From SIG603 sp964370115 (lineage in GTDB: Bacteria; Bacillota; Clostridia; Oscillospirales; Acutalibacteraceae), in the NCBI GenBank assembly GCA_964370115.1, contig CAYJIA010000001.1:1-64000 (forward strand): 64,000 bases of DNA. Direction: 5' to 3'. Of the stretch, positions 24,103-33,365 are shown in pieces. Each line of letters opens with the position of its first letter. The first letter of the stretch is position 1. The translations under genes were made by a program, and so were the position numbers. The notes under the pieces were generated by a model. The model was given only the letters and a program-made list of their open reading frames with translations, was not told where the DNA came from and did not search any database.

Positions 24103-24846
24103 TTATTTATATTCGCGGCACCTATATGACAGTCTGCCTTTTTTTGTCATAGGGCCTATAGCATCAACTATAAATTTGCCAACTTTTCTAATGCTCACGA
24201 TATCTCCCTCGCAAAGCACAAAAGAAGCCTGATTTTGTTCTTTGTAATTTACAAAAACCAAATCTGATTTGATTAAATTAGCGGATTTTTCACGGCTTAA
24301 TTTTGAAACCGCCGACACAAAGCAATCAAGCCTTGCAGAGGCTATAACACCGCTATGCTCTTTAAATTCATGAAGTGCTGGTAAAGGCTTAGTATACCCA
24401 ATTTCGGTTTTTACACCTATCCTACCTATCTTTTCGATATTGTGCACCAAAAATTCTGCAATCTCCGCCCTTGCAAACACTACCGCTCGGCCGTTTTCTA
24501 TAAGTATATCACCAACACAAGGTCTTGTGATACCCTGTCCCATTAAAACCCCTAAAAAATCTCTATGAGAAAGTTTGTCCTCATTGCGAAATTTAAAGGT
24601 AATTGGCACTATAGGATAGTCACTTTCTTCTATCTCGATATAGTCAGGATAAACCGCAAGATACATCCTGTCGGCTCCTTCATATCCACCAAAAAAAGAA
24701 AACTGTGCGTCGTTTATATACTTTGTATAGTTTCTACACTCCATAACCTGTCCTGGGTCTAAAAATCCAATGAACTTTATTGTTCCGTGACAGCTCCTTA
24801 TTGCGTCGTCAATTTTCGCATTTAAAATAAATTCTTCATTTACCAT
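24103..24846 (-). CDS. ylmH: RNA-binding S4-domain protein YlmH
   Basis: 247 aa. An N-terminal region of about 170 residues is specific to the family (FLGVLMGQGITRPCVGDI); an S4 domain lies at about 175-235 (RLDCFVSAVSKLSREKSANLI). YlmH has been linked to ribosome rescue and cell division. It is the middle gene of sepF-ylmH-divIVA, 14 nt before divIVA. Confidence 0.92.
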   Translation of the reverse strand: MVNEEFILNAKIDDAIRSCHGTIKFIGFLDPGQVMECRNYTKYINDAQFSFFGGYEGADRMYLAVYPDYIEIEESDYPIVPITFKFRNEDKLSHRDFLGVLMGQGITRPCVGDILIENGRAVVFARAEIAEFLVHNIEKIGRIGVKTEIGYTKPLPALHEFKEHSGVIASARLDCFVSAVSKLSREKSANLIKSDLVFVNYKEQNQASFVLCEGDIVSIRKVGKFIVDAIGPMTKKGRLSYRCREYK

Positions 24847-24852
24847 ATTTAT

Positions 24853-25386
24853 TTAGAAATATACACCGTTATTTTCAAACTCGTCAAACAAGTGTTCTCC
24901 GCTAAGCTCTACATTTTCAGGTGCAATTATATATGTATCTTTTGCAATCGGTCTTATTGTACCGCTTTTTGAAAACGCAACTCCGCTTAAAAAGTCTCTT
25001 ATTCTTATCGCCTCGTCTTTTGGTGTTCTCTCAAGATTTAAAACAACAGCACAGTCGTTTAATAGTGCTTTTGCTACTTCTGTTGTATCTTCTCTGTAGG
25101 ATATAGGTTTATACACAACTACTTGAAGTTGTGATTTTTGGTTAAAGCTCACCACTTTGTTGTTGCGTTTGAAAAAAGAAGAGTTTTGAGTTTGTGCCGA
25201 TGTTGATTGTGGTGTATAAGAACTTTGATAAGAACTTGTAGAAGAGTAAGACGATACATCTGATCTATCTTTACTTTGAGAACTAGTGTCCTCATCTTCG
25301 TACTCTTGCTCATCATCATAGTACTCATCTTCGTACTCATCTTCTCCCGCACCAAACATATTTTGAACCTTATTTAAAAAACCCAT
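24853..25386 (-). CDS. sepF: Cell-division protein SepF
   Basis: 177 aa. The first ~12 residues form the amphipathic membrane-binding helix (MGFLNKVQNMFG). A disordered Asp/Glu/Tyr- and Ser/Gln-rich linker (about 15-75) joins it to the conserved C-terminal domain (VVYKPISYREDTTEVAKALL, then VVLNLERT and DFLSGVAF). SepF anchors FtsZ to the membrane. ftsA and ftsZ are not in the window. Confidence 0.95.
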   Translation of the reverse strand: MGFLNKVQNMFGAGEDEYEDEYYDDEQEYEDEDTSSQSKDRSDVSSYSSTSSYQSSYTPQSTSAQTQNSSFFKRNNKVVSFNQKSQLQVVVYKPISYREDTTEVAKALLNDCAVVLNLERTPKDEAIRIRDFLSGVAFSKSGTIRPIAKDTYIIAPENVELSGEHLFDEFENNGVYF

Positions 25387-25404
25387 TTAGAATCCTCCTA
25401 ATAT

Positions 25405-26115
25405 TTAATATTGACGCTCTCCAAAAAGTAACGAACCAACTCGTACCAAATTTGCGCCACATTCTATTGCAAGCGAATAATCGCCAGACATACCCATAGA
25501 CAAAACGGATATGCTACTATTATCTATTTTTTTGCTCCGTATGTCAACAAAATTCTTATACATATTAACAAAATATTCAGAAAGTTTTACCTTTTGTCCA
25601 CAAATTGGTGGAATTGCCATCAATCCATTCACCATTATGCCCTCATATTTTGATATTTCATCTACAAATTCATACAAAGCCTCAGGCAAAACGCCACCTT
25701 TGTTTTGTTCTCTACCTATATTTACCTCTACTAAAACCTTCATGCTCTTGTTAAATTTCACACAAAGCCTTGAAAGTTCTTTAATTTGCGACACGCTGTC
25801 GATAGACTGAATTTGCGACACTTTGTCCATTAGGTACTTTATCTTATTTGTTTGTAGCCTTCCTATAAACTGACAGTCGCATTTTTCAAGGTCTAAGTCA
25901 TCGTATTTTGACAAAAGCTCTTGCACTCTGTTTTCACCTATGCAGTTAAGACCTTTGGAAATTGCAAAATTAACCGCCTTTGCATCTACTGTCTTTGTTG
26001 CCGCTAGTAAGGTGATGTCTTTTTCTGTTCTTCCAGATTTTTGCGCTGCCTTTGAAATTTCTTCATTTACAAACTTTAAATTGTCTTCAATAAAGCTATA
26101 AGACTTTTCCATCAT
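25405..26115 (-). CDS. Pyridoxal-phosphate homeostasis protein (YggS/PipY)
   Basis: 236 aa, a PLP-binding barrel. The Schiff-base lysine lies in LLAATKTVDA; GENRVQELLSK and SMGMSGDYSLAIECGANLVRVGSLLFG are the family's phosphate-binding segments. It buffers PLP in the cytosol and has no known enzyme activity. The frame opens at 26148, but ATG 26115 follows GGAAGGGG at proper spacing; it overlaps the end of the HlyD-like gene. The position before sepF is conserved in Gram-positives. Confidence 0.93.
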   Translation of the reverse strand: MMEKSYSFIEDNLKFVNEEISKAAQKSGRTEKDITLLAATKTVDAKAVNFAISKGLNCIGENRVQELLSKYDDLDLEKCDCQFIGRLQTNKIKYLMDKVSQIQSIDSVSQIKELSRLCVKFNKSMKVLVEVNIGREQNKGGVLPEALYEFVDEISKYEGIMVNGLMAIPPICGQKVKLSEYFVNMYKNFVDIRSKKIDNSSISVLSMGMSGDYSLAIECGANLVRVGSLLFGERQY

Positions 26116-27394
26116 ACAAGTTCGCCCCTTCCACAATAACTTCATCATACACCTGTATGGTCGAACGTGTCACAAGTAATTTAGTCTCATCTTCGTCTAA
26201 ATTCTGTTTGCACACGGCATATCCATTTATTGTTATATCGCTAAAAACTTGAACAAACTCCACGGTCTGACCGTATTTTATAAATACGCCTTTTACATTT
26301 TCGTGTACAACTTGTGTGATAGTTCCATCTTCGTTTTCTACGTCCTCTACAACATCTTCAAAATAAATAGCCTTTTCATTAACTAATACACCTGCATGTT
26401 CTTCTACGATTATATTGATATTCTCTTCTCTTGCAAGTGCAATATCATTGTCCATATAACTACATTTTAAAACTAGCGCGTATTCACCACTTGTCGCATC
26501 TCTGTTTACTGCAACGATTTCTGCCGGAAGCCTTTCTTTTGTCGTAAACGGAGCCTCAATTTCAACATCCGTTACTCCTTGGAGTTTTGCATATTCATTT
26601 TGGTCTATCACAGAAACCATATACCAGCTAAATTCATTTAGAATTTTGGCCGAGGACTGTGTGGTTTGCGTAGGTGTTAAATTTGCTATGTCTGCCACGG
26701 TGATATACTCAATATTATCAATATCAAACGCATTTTCATAGCCGTCTGTAGTAGATGCAAAATAGCCTGAATACTGCGAATACATTGTGCCTATTTTAGG
26801 TTCTTGCGTTGCAAGCAGTTCGTCTCTTTGGCTAGTAAGTTGATCTATTTTATAGGTGTAATCATCAATTTCCTCTTCACCTAAAATTATTTTTCTTTGA
26901 TTTATTGAGTACTGTAAATCCTCTGCACTCTCCTTGGTTTGAGTATAATCATTTTTTGTAAGCGCGCTTAAGATATTGACTATTTCTTCGTCAATGTCTT
27001 CACCTATATGGTCGGTCTCAGACAAAAAGTACTCTTCCGAGGTTTTTAGCGATTGCAATCCCTCAATTTCCGATTCAATATTTAGTATTTGACTTTGAAT
27101 TCTAGCACTGTCCTGTGACGGATATATGTCCGCTATTACTTGAGATTTTGAAATTTTTTCCCCATCGCCTACCAAATAATTTAAAACGCCCGACTGAGGC
27201 TCTTCTAATATCGTCTCTTCTCTTAATATGGTACCCGTGGTTTCAATTGTTTCAGAAATTTCAGTAAACATCGCGGTTTCTGTCCTGATATCACTTCTAG
27301 TGATAAAAAATATTTGATAACTCACATATAATGCTACTGCTAATATTAAAAGCATTATAAATATGGTTTTAATCCTATTTCTTTTTTTACTCAT
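26096..27394 (-). CDS. HlyD-like membrane protein of the sepF cluster
   Basis: 432 aa. A basic N-terminus and one membrane helix (about residues 9-31) precede a biotinyl-lipoyl-like hairpin split by a coiled coil (ILNIESEIEGLQSL onward), the layout of HlyD-type adaptor proteins. No ABC transporter or outer-membrane partner is adjacent. Similar proteins sit before yggS-sepF in other Clostridia as I recall, so a division or envelope role is more likely than export. The distal half is rich in Asp/Glu. Function not established. Confidence 0.7.
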   Translation of the reverse strand: MSKKRNRIKTIFIMLLILAVALYVSYQIFFITRSDIRTETAMFTEISETIETTGTILREETILEEPQSGVLNYLVGDGEKISKSQVIADIYPSQDSARIQSQILNIESEIEGLQSLKTSEEYFLSETDHIGEDIDEEIVNILSALTKNDYTQTKESAEDLQYSINQRKIILGEEEIDDYTYKIDQLTSQRDELLATQEPKIGTMYSQYSGYFASTTDGYENAFDIDNIEYITVADIANLTPTQTTQSSAKILNEFSWYMVSVIDQNEYAKLQGVTDVEIEAPFTTKERLPAEIVAVNRDATSGEYALVLKCSYMDNDIALAREENINIIVEEHAGVLVNEKAIYFEDVVEDVENEDGTITQVVHENVKGVFIKYGQTVEFVQVFSDITINGYAVCKQNLDEDETKLLVTRSTIQVYDEVIVEGANLYDGKVL

Positions 27395-27398
27395 CGAC

Positions 27399-28349
27399 TC
27401 AATCCTTTAAAAAATTTATACATAAATTTTGAATATGCAAAAACAACTCCTCAAAACTCTTAAAATCGTCTACATAGACAAATTCAATATTTTCTTCCTT
27501 TTTAAACCAAGTGAGCTGTCTTTTTGCATATCGCCTTGTCTCTCTCTTGATATTTTCAACCGCATCTAAAAGCTCCACTTTTCCATCAAAATAAGGGAAA
27601 AGTTCTTTATATCCTATCGCCTGCATAGCGGTAGCAGTTTTTTCTTCTTGTATTTTTTTATGATAGATAAGTGCCTCGTCCAAAAGCCCCTCGTCCATCA
27701 TAATATCTACTCTTTTATTTATCCTATCATAAAGCTTTTGTCTGTCTCTAAAATTAAGACATATCATAAGAAAATTATATTTAGCACTTTTTTCTCTCTT
27801 TGGTGACTGCTGTGAAATTTTCTTTCCCGTAGTAATGCAGTATTCAAGTGCCCTTATAAGCCTTTTTCCGTTATTCATATGAACCGTTTCACATGCCTTT
27901 GGGTCAAGCTCTAAAAGCCTTGAGTAAAGCTCTTCTTTTTTTCCATTTTCGTATTCTTTTGTTAAATCTTCTCTGAGTTTTTCATCTCTTGAATTGTCAT
28001 CAAACTCTATTCCATATAAAAGTGATCTGGCATAGAGGCCTGTACCACCTGTTAAAATAGGCATTTTTGCTCGGTTTACTATGTCTAAAATCGCCTTGTC
28101 GCAAAGCTCAACATAGTCAGATACCGAAAAAGCAGTATTGAAGTCTACTATATCTAAAAGATGATGTTTGACATTTTTCATTTCATTTTCTGTAACTTTA
28201 GCAGTCGCTATGTCCATACCTTTATAAACCTGCATGGAGTCGCAGGAGATTATTTCTCCGTTAAGTTTTAATGCAAGCTCTACCGCCATGCCACTTTTTC
28301 CCGACGCCGTGGGCCCTACAACGGCAATTACAGTTTTTTGATTTTCCAA
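27399..28349 (-). CDS. miaA: tRNA dimethylallyltransferase
   Basis: 316 aa. The P-loop GPTASGKSGMA and the following EIISCDSMQVYKGMDIATAK are the MiaA signature. It adds an isopentenyl group to A37 of tRNAs reading U-starting codons; MiaB, encoded about 5 kb upstream in the same run, then methylthiolates it. TTG 28349 lies 8 nt after GAGG. Confidence 0.96.
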   Translation of the reverse strand: MENQKTVIAVVGPTASGKSGMAVELALKLNGEIISCDSMQVYKGMDIATAKVTENEMKNVKHHLLDIVDFNTAFSVSDYVELCDKAILDIVNRAKMPILTGGTGLYARSLLYGIEFDDNSRDEKLREDLTKEYENGKKEELYSRLLELDPKACETVHMNNGKRLIRALEYCITTGKKISQQSPKREKSAKYNFLMICLNFRDRQKLYDRINKRVDIMMDEGLLDEALIYHKKIQEEKTATAMQAIGYKELFPYFDGKVELLDAVENIKRETRRYAKRQLTWFKKEENIEFVYVDDFKSFEELFLHIQNLCINFLKD

Positions 28350-28358
28350 ATGCTCACC

Positions 28359-30269
28359 TCAAATTCTTTTGAATTGTTTTTCTAAATCAGATTTTTTTAT
28401 TTCTATATATATAGGTCTGCCATGTGGGCAAAATCTTATGTCCTCATTTTCAAATAGCTCTTTTGCAAGTGCCATAAGTTCTTCATCTGTGGATTTGTTT
28501 CCGCCTTTTATCGCAGCTCTACAAGCCATATTGTGGTAAATCCACTGGCTGTGCTCGGTATTTATCTCTACTCTATTCTCTGCCAAGTACGAGGCAATTT
28601 CCATTATCGCATCGTGTATGTCTTCGTTTATATTTATCGGACAAGCCCTTACAATAACACTAGAGGCACCAAAGTCCTCTATTTCAAATCCCATTTGCAA
28701 AAGCTTTTCACTGTTTAATAGCACGGCTTCATATGACTGCTTATCCAAGGTCACACTTACAGGCGATAGGAGTGCTTGGGCGTGACTTTTTGTACTTTGA
28801 TTTAAAAGTCTTTCATAAATCAGTCTTTCGTGTGCTGCATGTTTGTCAATTAAAAGCAGTCTATCATCGCCATACTGCATTATTATATAGGTTTTAAACG
28901 CCTCGCCTATAAGCCTTGTAAACACGTCTAAATCTTCTATTTTTTTCTCAACTATCTGCTCTACAGGTTTTTCTATGACTTCTTCTTTAATCGCAACAGG
29001 CTTTACTGGCTCCGCTTCAATTATTTTTTCAATATTTATTAAAGGTAAATCATATTTTTCTTCAAAGCTAGTAGTTTTTTTAGGTTCTGACACCACTATT
29101 TTTTCCGCTTTTTGATAAGAATAATCTACATTTACAGGTGGTGATGATACGGGCTTTGGCGAAATTTGAGGTAAAGGCTTTGCCACCTCTAGTTTTTGCT
29201 GCACGGGTTTTACCACTTCAACTTGTTTATACGGGTCTATTGTTGGCTTTTTTTGCTCAAATACAAACTCTTTTTTCTCTTTGTCTGTGCTCAGCGCCGA
29301 TTTCACCGCGTGAAACACTGCATCAAACACAGGTTTCTCGTTTGTAAATCTAACTTCAAGTTTTGCTGGATGTACATTTACATCGACTGTATTAAAATGC
29401 ATGTCGATATGTAGCACACAGGCTGGAAATTTACCTGTCATTATACTGCCTTTATACGCTTCATTTAGCGCAATAGCCGCAGTCATGGTTTTGATATATC
29501 TTCCATTTATAAAAAAGTTTTGCATCGCCCTATTTGGCCTTGAGTTAATTGGCCTAGACGCAAACCCATATACTCTAATTCCACCTAAAGTATAATCAAC
29601 AGGAATTAAAGTATCCGTAAATTCCTTTCCAAACACAGCATAAACTGCAGATAACATTTTATTGTTTCCTGGGCTGTGTAAAGTAACTTTTCCTTCACGT
29701 ATAAGTTTTATAGATATCTCTGGGTGCGACAGTGCAATTTTTTCTAAAATGGCGGATACGGCATTTGCCTCGCTCACATCTTTTTTTAGAAATTTCATTC
29801 TCGCTGGGACATTGTAAAAAATATCTCTTATTATGAAAGTCGTACCGTTTGGCGTTCCTGTGTCCTCAATCTCTACTATCTCTCCGGCTTCAAGTGTCGC
29901 CCTTGTTCCTATTTGCTCGTCTTCTGTCTTTGTTATAAGTTCAAGCCTTGATACGGCGGATATAGACGCCAAAGCTTCTCCCCTAAAACCTAAAGATGCT
30001 ATGCTTTCTAGATCGGGAATTTCCTTTACTTTGCTTGTTGCATGTCTCAAAAACGCCACAGGCACATCGTCTCTTACTATTCCGTGTCCGTTATCGGTAA
30101 CCCTTAAATAAGTTATACCGCCACGTCTTATTTCAACAGTGATTTGTGAGGCTCCTGCGTCTATAGAATTTTCCACCAGCTCTTTTATAACAGATGCAGG
30201 CCTCTCGACAACTTCGCCAGCAGCAATAAGCTCTGCCATATGTTTGTCTAAAACCTTAATTTTCGCCAT
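28359..30269 (-). CDS. mutL: DNA mismatch repair protein MutL
   Basis: 636 aa. The N-terminal GHKL ATPase is intact (ELVENSIDAGA, GFRGEALASI). A Pro/Lys/Val-rich linker spans about 330-450. The C-terminal endonuclease motif LIDKHAAHERLIYE and the zinc-linked CPHGRP indicate a nicking MutL, as in bacteria without MutH. It is 21 nt downstream of mutS. Confidence 0.97.
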   Translation of the reverse strand: MAKIKVLDKHMAELIAAGEVVERPASVIKELVENSIDAGASQITVEIRRGGITYLRVTDNGHGIVRDDVPVAFLRHATSKVKEIPDLESIASLGFRGEALASISAVSRLELITKTEDEQIGTRATLEAGEIVEIEDTGTPNGTTFIIRDIFYNVPARMKFLKKDVSEANAVSAILEKIALSHPEISIKLIREGKVTLHSPGNNKMLSAVYAVFGKEFTDTLIPVDYTLGGIRVYGFASRPINSRPNRAMQNFFINGRYIKTMTAAIALNEAYKGSIMTGKFPACVLHIDMHFNTVDVNVHPAKLEVRFTNEKPVFDAVFHAVKSALSTDKEKKEFVFEQKKPTIDPYKQVEVVKPVQQKLEVAKPLPQISPKPVSSPPVNVDYSYQKAEKIVVSEPKKTTSFEEKYDLPLINIEKIIEAEPVKPVAIKEEVIEKPVEQIVEKKIEDLDVFTRLIGEAFKTYIIMQYGDDRLLLIDKHAAHERLIYERLLNQSTKSHAQALLSPVSVTLDKQSYEAVLLNSEKLLQMGFEIEDFGASSVIVRACPININEDIHDAIMEIASYLAENRVEINTEHSQWIYHNMACRAAIKGGNKSTDEELMALAKELFENEDIRFCPHGRPIYIEIKKSDLEKQFKRI

Positions 30270-30290
30270 AGTTACAGGCTCCTTTCAAAA

Positions 30291-32891
30291 TTATTTAAGT
30301 AAGTTCTTTATTTCAAATAAGGTATTCATGCACTCTATCGGGGTCAAAGTGTTTACATCTATTGCCTTAATCTTGCTAATCACATCGTTTTCCTTTGTGT
30401 TCATTGTGAGTTGCATTGGTATTAAATCTTTTCTTTTTTCACTCGACTTAATATTTTTTATCTCAGAGTTAGTTTCAAGTCCTATCAAAACTTCCTTAGC
30501 TCGCTCGACTACCTTGTCAGGAACTCCAGCAAGTTTTGCAACCTGTATGCCGTAACTATCGTCACAGCCACCTCTGATAATTTTTCTTAAAAATGTAATG
30601 TCGTCGCCTTTTTTTCTTACGGCAACATTATAGTTTTTTATACCACCAAGATTTTCTTCTAAATCGGTCATTTCATGGTAGTGTGTGGCAAACAGTGTTT
30701 TTGCACCAATTTTTTTCTTGTCATAAATATACTCAAGCACTGCCCTTGCTATACTCATTCCGTCAAATGTAGAAGTTCCCCTGCCGATTTCGTCTAGTAT
30801 AATAAGGCTATCCTTTGTTGCATTTTTTAGTATATCGGCAACCTCTGTCATCTCTATCATAAATGTAGATTGTCCCGAGGCTAGATCATCCGATGCACCA
30901 ACCCTTGTAAAGATATTGTCAATTACACTGACAGACGCTGAGCTAGCAGGCACAAAACAACCCATTTGAGCCATTATCACTATGACGGCAACCTGTCTCA
31001 TAAATGTCGATTTACCAGCCATATTTGGGCCTGTTATCACGGATATTCTATTTTCAGTCATGTCCATTTCTGTGTCGTTTGGAACAAATGAGCTGTCTTT
31101 TAGAAGCTCCTCAACGACTGGATGACGTCCGTCTTTTATGTATAGTCTTCCATTTAAAGTAATATTAGGCCTTACATATGAGTTTGCTCGCGAAACAACC
31201 GCAAAAGAGTTTAATACATCAAGCTCTGCTAGAGCTTTCGCCGTTTTTTCAACTCTATCTAGCTGTTTTGCTATATGTTTTCTAATCTCTTCAAACAGTG
31301 CCCCCTCAAGGCTTACCGCCCTTTCTTGAGCGCCTAAAATTCTTCCCTCAAGATTTTTAAGCTCTTCTGTAATATATCTTTCACAGTTTGACAAAGTTTG
31401 TTTTCTTATGTAAGTGTCGGGAACAAGCTGTTTATACGAGTTTGAAACCTCTAGATAATAACCAAACACACGGTTATATCCTATTTTAAGCTTTGCTATT
31501 CCTGTTTTTTCTTTTTCTCTATTTTCTATATCCGTAATTATACTTTTTCCGCCTGTCATATCGGTTCGTATAATGTCGAGTTCTTCATTAAACCCGTCGC
31601 GAATTATACCGCCCTCACGTATACTAAACGGAGGCTCGTCCACTATGGATTTATCTATAAGTGCACTAACATCACCAAGCTCGTCGATTTGACTATAAAT
31701 CTGTTTTAAAAGGCTTGCTTGTGTGTTCTTTATAGTCTCTTTTAAGCCAGGAAGTTTAAGTGCAACAGAGCAAAGAGAACGTAGCTCTCTGCCGTTTGCA
31801 CTGCCATAGACTATCCTAGTCATAATTCTTTCTATGTCGTAAATTCCGCTTAAAATATCACTTATATTATCAGAAAGCATTTCGTCGGCGTAAAGTTCTT
31901 CCACCGCATTATGCCTTTGTGTGATAGTTACAGGGTTTAAAAGTGGTTGCTCTATATAATTTCTTATAAGCCTTTTGCCCATTGCAGTTTTAGTTTTATC
32001 TAAAACCCAAAGCAAAGAGCCTTTTTTCTCTTTATTCCTCATAGTCTCACAAAGCTCTAGATTTCGCCTTGTGTTTATGTCTATTCCCACGGTCTTTTTC
32101 TCTGAATAAATCTCTAATTTATTTATTCTTTCAATGCCGTTCATCTGTGTTTTTTCTAAATAGTCTAAAAGAATTCCTATGCTCATTACAATATTTTCAT
32201 TTATGAGCAAATTTCTGTATTCTTCATCAAATTGTTTTTCTATTTTCCCGTTAAAAATCTCTAAATCATAGTCATCAATGCACTCGACGCTTGATAATAG
32301 TCTATCCCTGATAAAGTCGTCTAAACCCTTGACGCCCAAGGCATCAGGGTTCAGTAATATTTCTTTTGGTGAAAATCTTGACAGTTCGTTTGTCACGAAC
32401 TGGTATAGTTTTTCTTTATTTTTAAAGTTTTGATATGTACAGCTGAGCTCACCCGTAGAAACATCACAAAAGCTTAGTCCGACATCTCTTTTGCTTAAGT
32501 ACAAAGAGCAGATATAGTTGTTTTTACTTTCGTCCAGCATGCTATTTTCTAAAACAGTACCAGGCGTAATAACCCTTACGACTTCTCTTTTTACTATGCC
32601 TTTTGTCTTGCCAGCCTCTTCGGTTTGCTCGCAAATTGCCACTTTGTATCCCTTTTGAACAAGCCTTGCTATGTACCCTTCTGCGCTGTGATACGGAACG
32701 CCACACATAGGCGCTCTTTCCTCTTGTCCGCAGTCTCTTCCTGTAAGTGTCAGCTCTAACTCTCTTGAAGCTGTTTTCGCATCTGAGAAAAACAGCTCAT
32801 AAAAGTCACCAAGCCTAAAAAGGAGCAGTGTGTTTGGATACTCCTCCTTGATTTGAAAATATTGTCTCATCATAGGTGAAAAATCAGCCAT
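30291..32891 (-). CDS. mutS: DNA mismatch repair protein MutS
   Basis: 866 aa, full length. The mismatch-reading Phe-x-Glu is in GDFYELFF near residue 33; the ATPase carries GPNMAGKSTFMRQ and ILDEIGRGTSTFDG. MutS finds mispairs and recruits MutL. A GTG at 32897 opens the frame but is 2 nt from the AAGGAG site; ATG 32891 at 8 nt is taken. Confidence 0.97.
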   Translation of the reverse strand: MADFSPMMRQYFQIKEEYPNTLLLFRLGDFYELFFSDAKTASRELELTLTGRDCGQEERAPMCGVPYHSAEGYIARLVQKGYKVAICEQTEEAGKTKGIVKREVVRVITPGTVLENSMLDESKNNYICSLYLSKRDVGLSFCDVSTGELSCTYQNFKNKEKLYQFVTNELSRFSPKEILLNPDALGVKGLDDFIRDRLLSSVECIDDYDLEIFNGKIEKQFDEEYRNLLINENIVMSIGILLDYLEKTQMNGIERINKLEIYSEKKTVGIDINTRRNLELCETMRNKEKKGSLLWVLDKTKTAMGKRLIRNYIEQPLLNPVTITQRHNAVEELYADEMLSDNISDILSGIYDIERIMTRIVYGSANGRELRSLCSVALKLPGLKETIKNTQASLLKQIYSQIDELGDVSALIDKSIVDEPPFSIREGGIIRDGFNEELDIIRTDMTGGKSIITDIENREKEKTGIAKLKIGYNRVFGYYLEVSNSYKQLVPDTYIRKQTLSNCERYITEELKNLEGRILGAQERAVSLEGALFEEIRKHIAKQLDRVEKTAKALAELDVLNSFAVVSRANSYVRPNITLNGRLYIKDGRHPVVEELLKDSSFVPNDTEMDMTENRISVITGPNMAGKSTFMRQVAVIVIMAQMGCFVPASSASVSVIDNIFTRVGASDDLASGQSTFMIEMTEVADILKNATKDSLIILDEIGRGTSTFDGMSIARAVLEYIYDKKKIGAKTLFATHYHEMTDLEENLGGIKNYNVAVRKKGDDITFLRKIIRGGCDDSYGIQVAKLAGVPDKVVERAKEVLIGLETNSEIKNIKSSEKRKDLIPMQLTMNTKENDVISKIKAIDVNTLTPIECMNTLFEIKNLLK

Positions 32892-32935
32892 ACTCACTAC
32901 TCCTTAAATTTGAAGTTATTCTTTGTAAATTAAAA

Positions 32936-33343
32936 TCAGCCGCAACTTGAACAGCTTGAGCAACTTCCGCTGCAAGATGCAGGTGTGTACTCACAAGTCT
33001 CAGGATCTTCACCCTCTACACAAAGACCAATAATTCCCATAATTCTTTGTACTAGGGTATCAAGCTCTGTTTTTGCCTCGTTATATGCTACCATGTTTTT
33101 GTTTTCCATGACTTTAGCATAAATTTCGCGTAACTCTGTATTTAGCTCTTGAAGTTTTTCTTCGTCTCTATTTTCTTTTTGAGCTTCGTTGTTTATAGCC
33201 ATTCTCTTTAGGTTAAACTCACCGATAGCGTCTTGAAGACTTTGGTCCTCGTCGCTGTTTTGTTGAGCTACTTTTAAGTTTAAGTATTTCTCTTCTTTTT
33301 GTATGCTTTTTCCAAGCTCTCTTACAAGTTCGATTGTTGTCAT
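32936..33343 (-). CDS. YlbF/YmcA family regulator with Cys-rich tail
   Basis: 135 aa. An all-helical YlbF domain (about 1-105) is followed by a tail with seven cysteines in the last 30 residues (SCSGSCSSCSSCG at the very end). In Bacillus the related RicA-RicF-RicT complex binds Fe-S clusters and controls RNase Y maturation of mRNA; the tail would suit such a cluster. It lies between miaB (itself an Fe-S enzyme) and mutS. ATG 33343 is 8 nt from AAGGAG; another ATG at 33349 is only 2 nt from it. Confidence 0.85.
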   Translation of the reverse strand: MTTIELVRELGKSIQKEEKYLNLKVAQQNSDEDQSLQDAIGEFNLKRMAINNEAQKENRDEEKLQELNTELREIYAKVMENKNMVAYNEAKTELDTLVQRIMGIIGLCVEGEDPETCEYTPASCSGSCSSCSSCG

Positions 33344-33365
33344 TTTCATTTCTCCTTAATTTATA

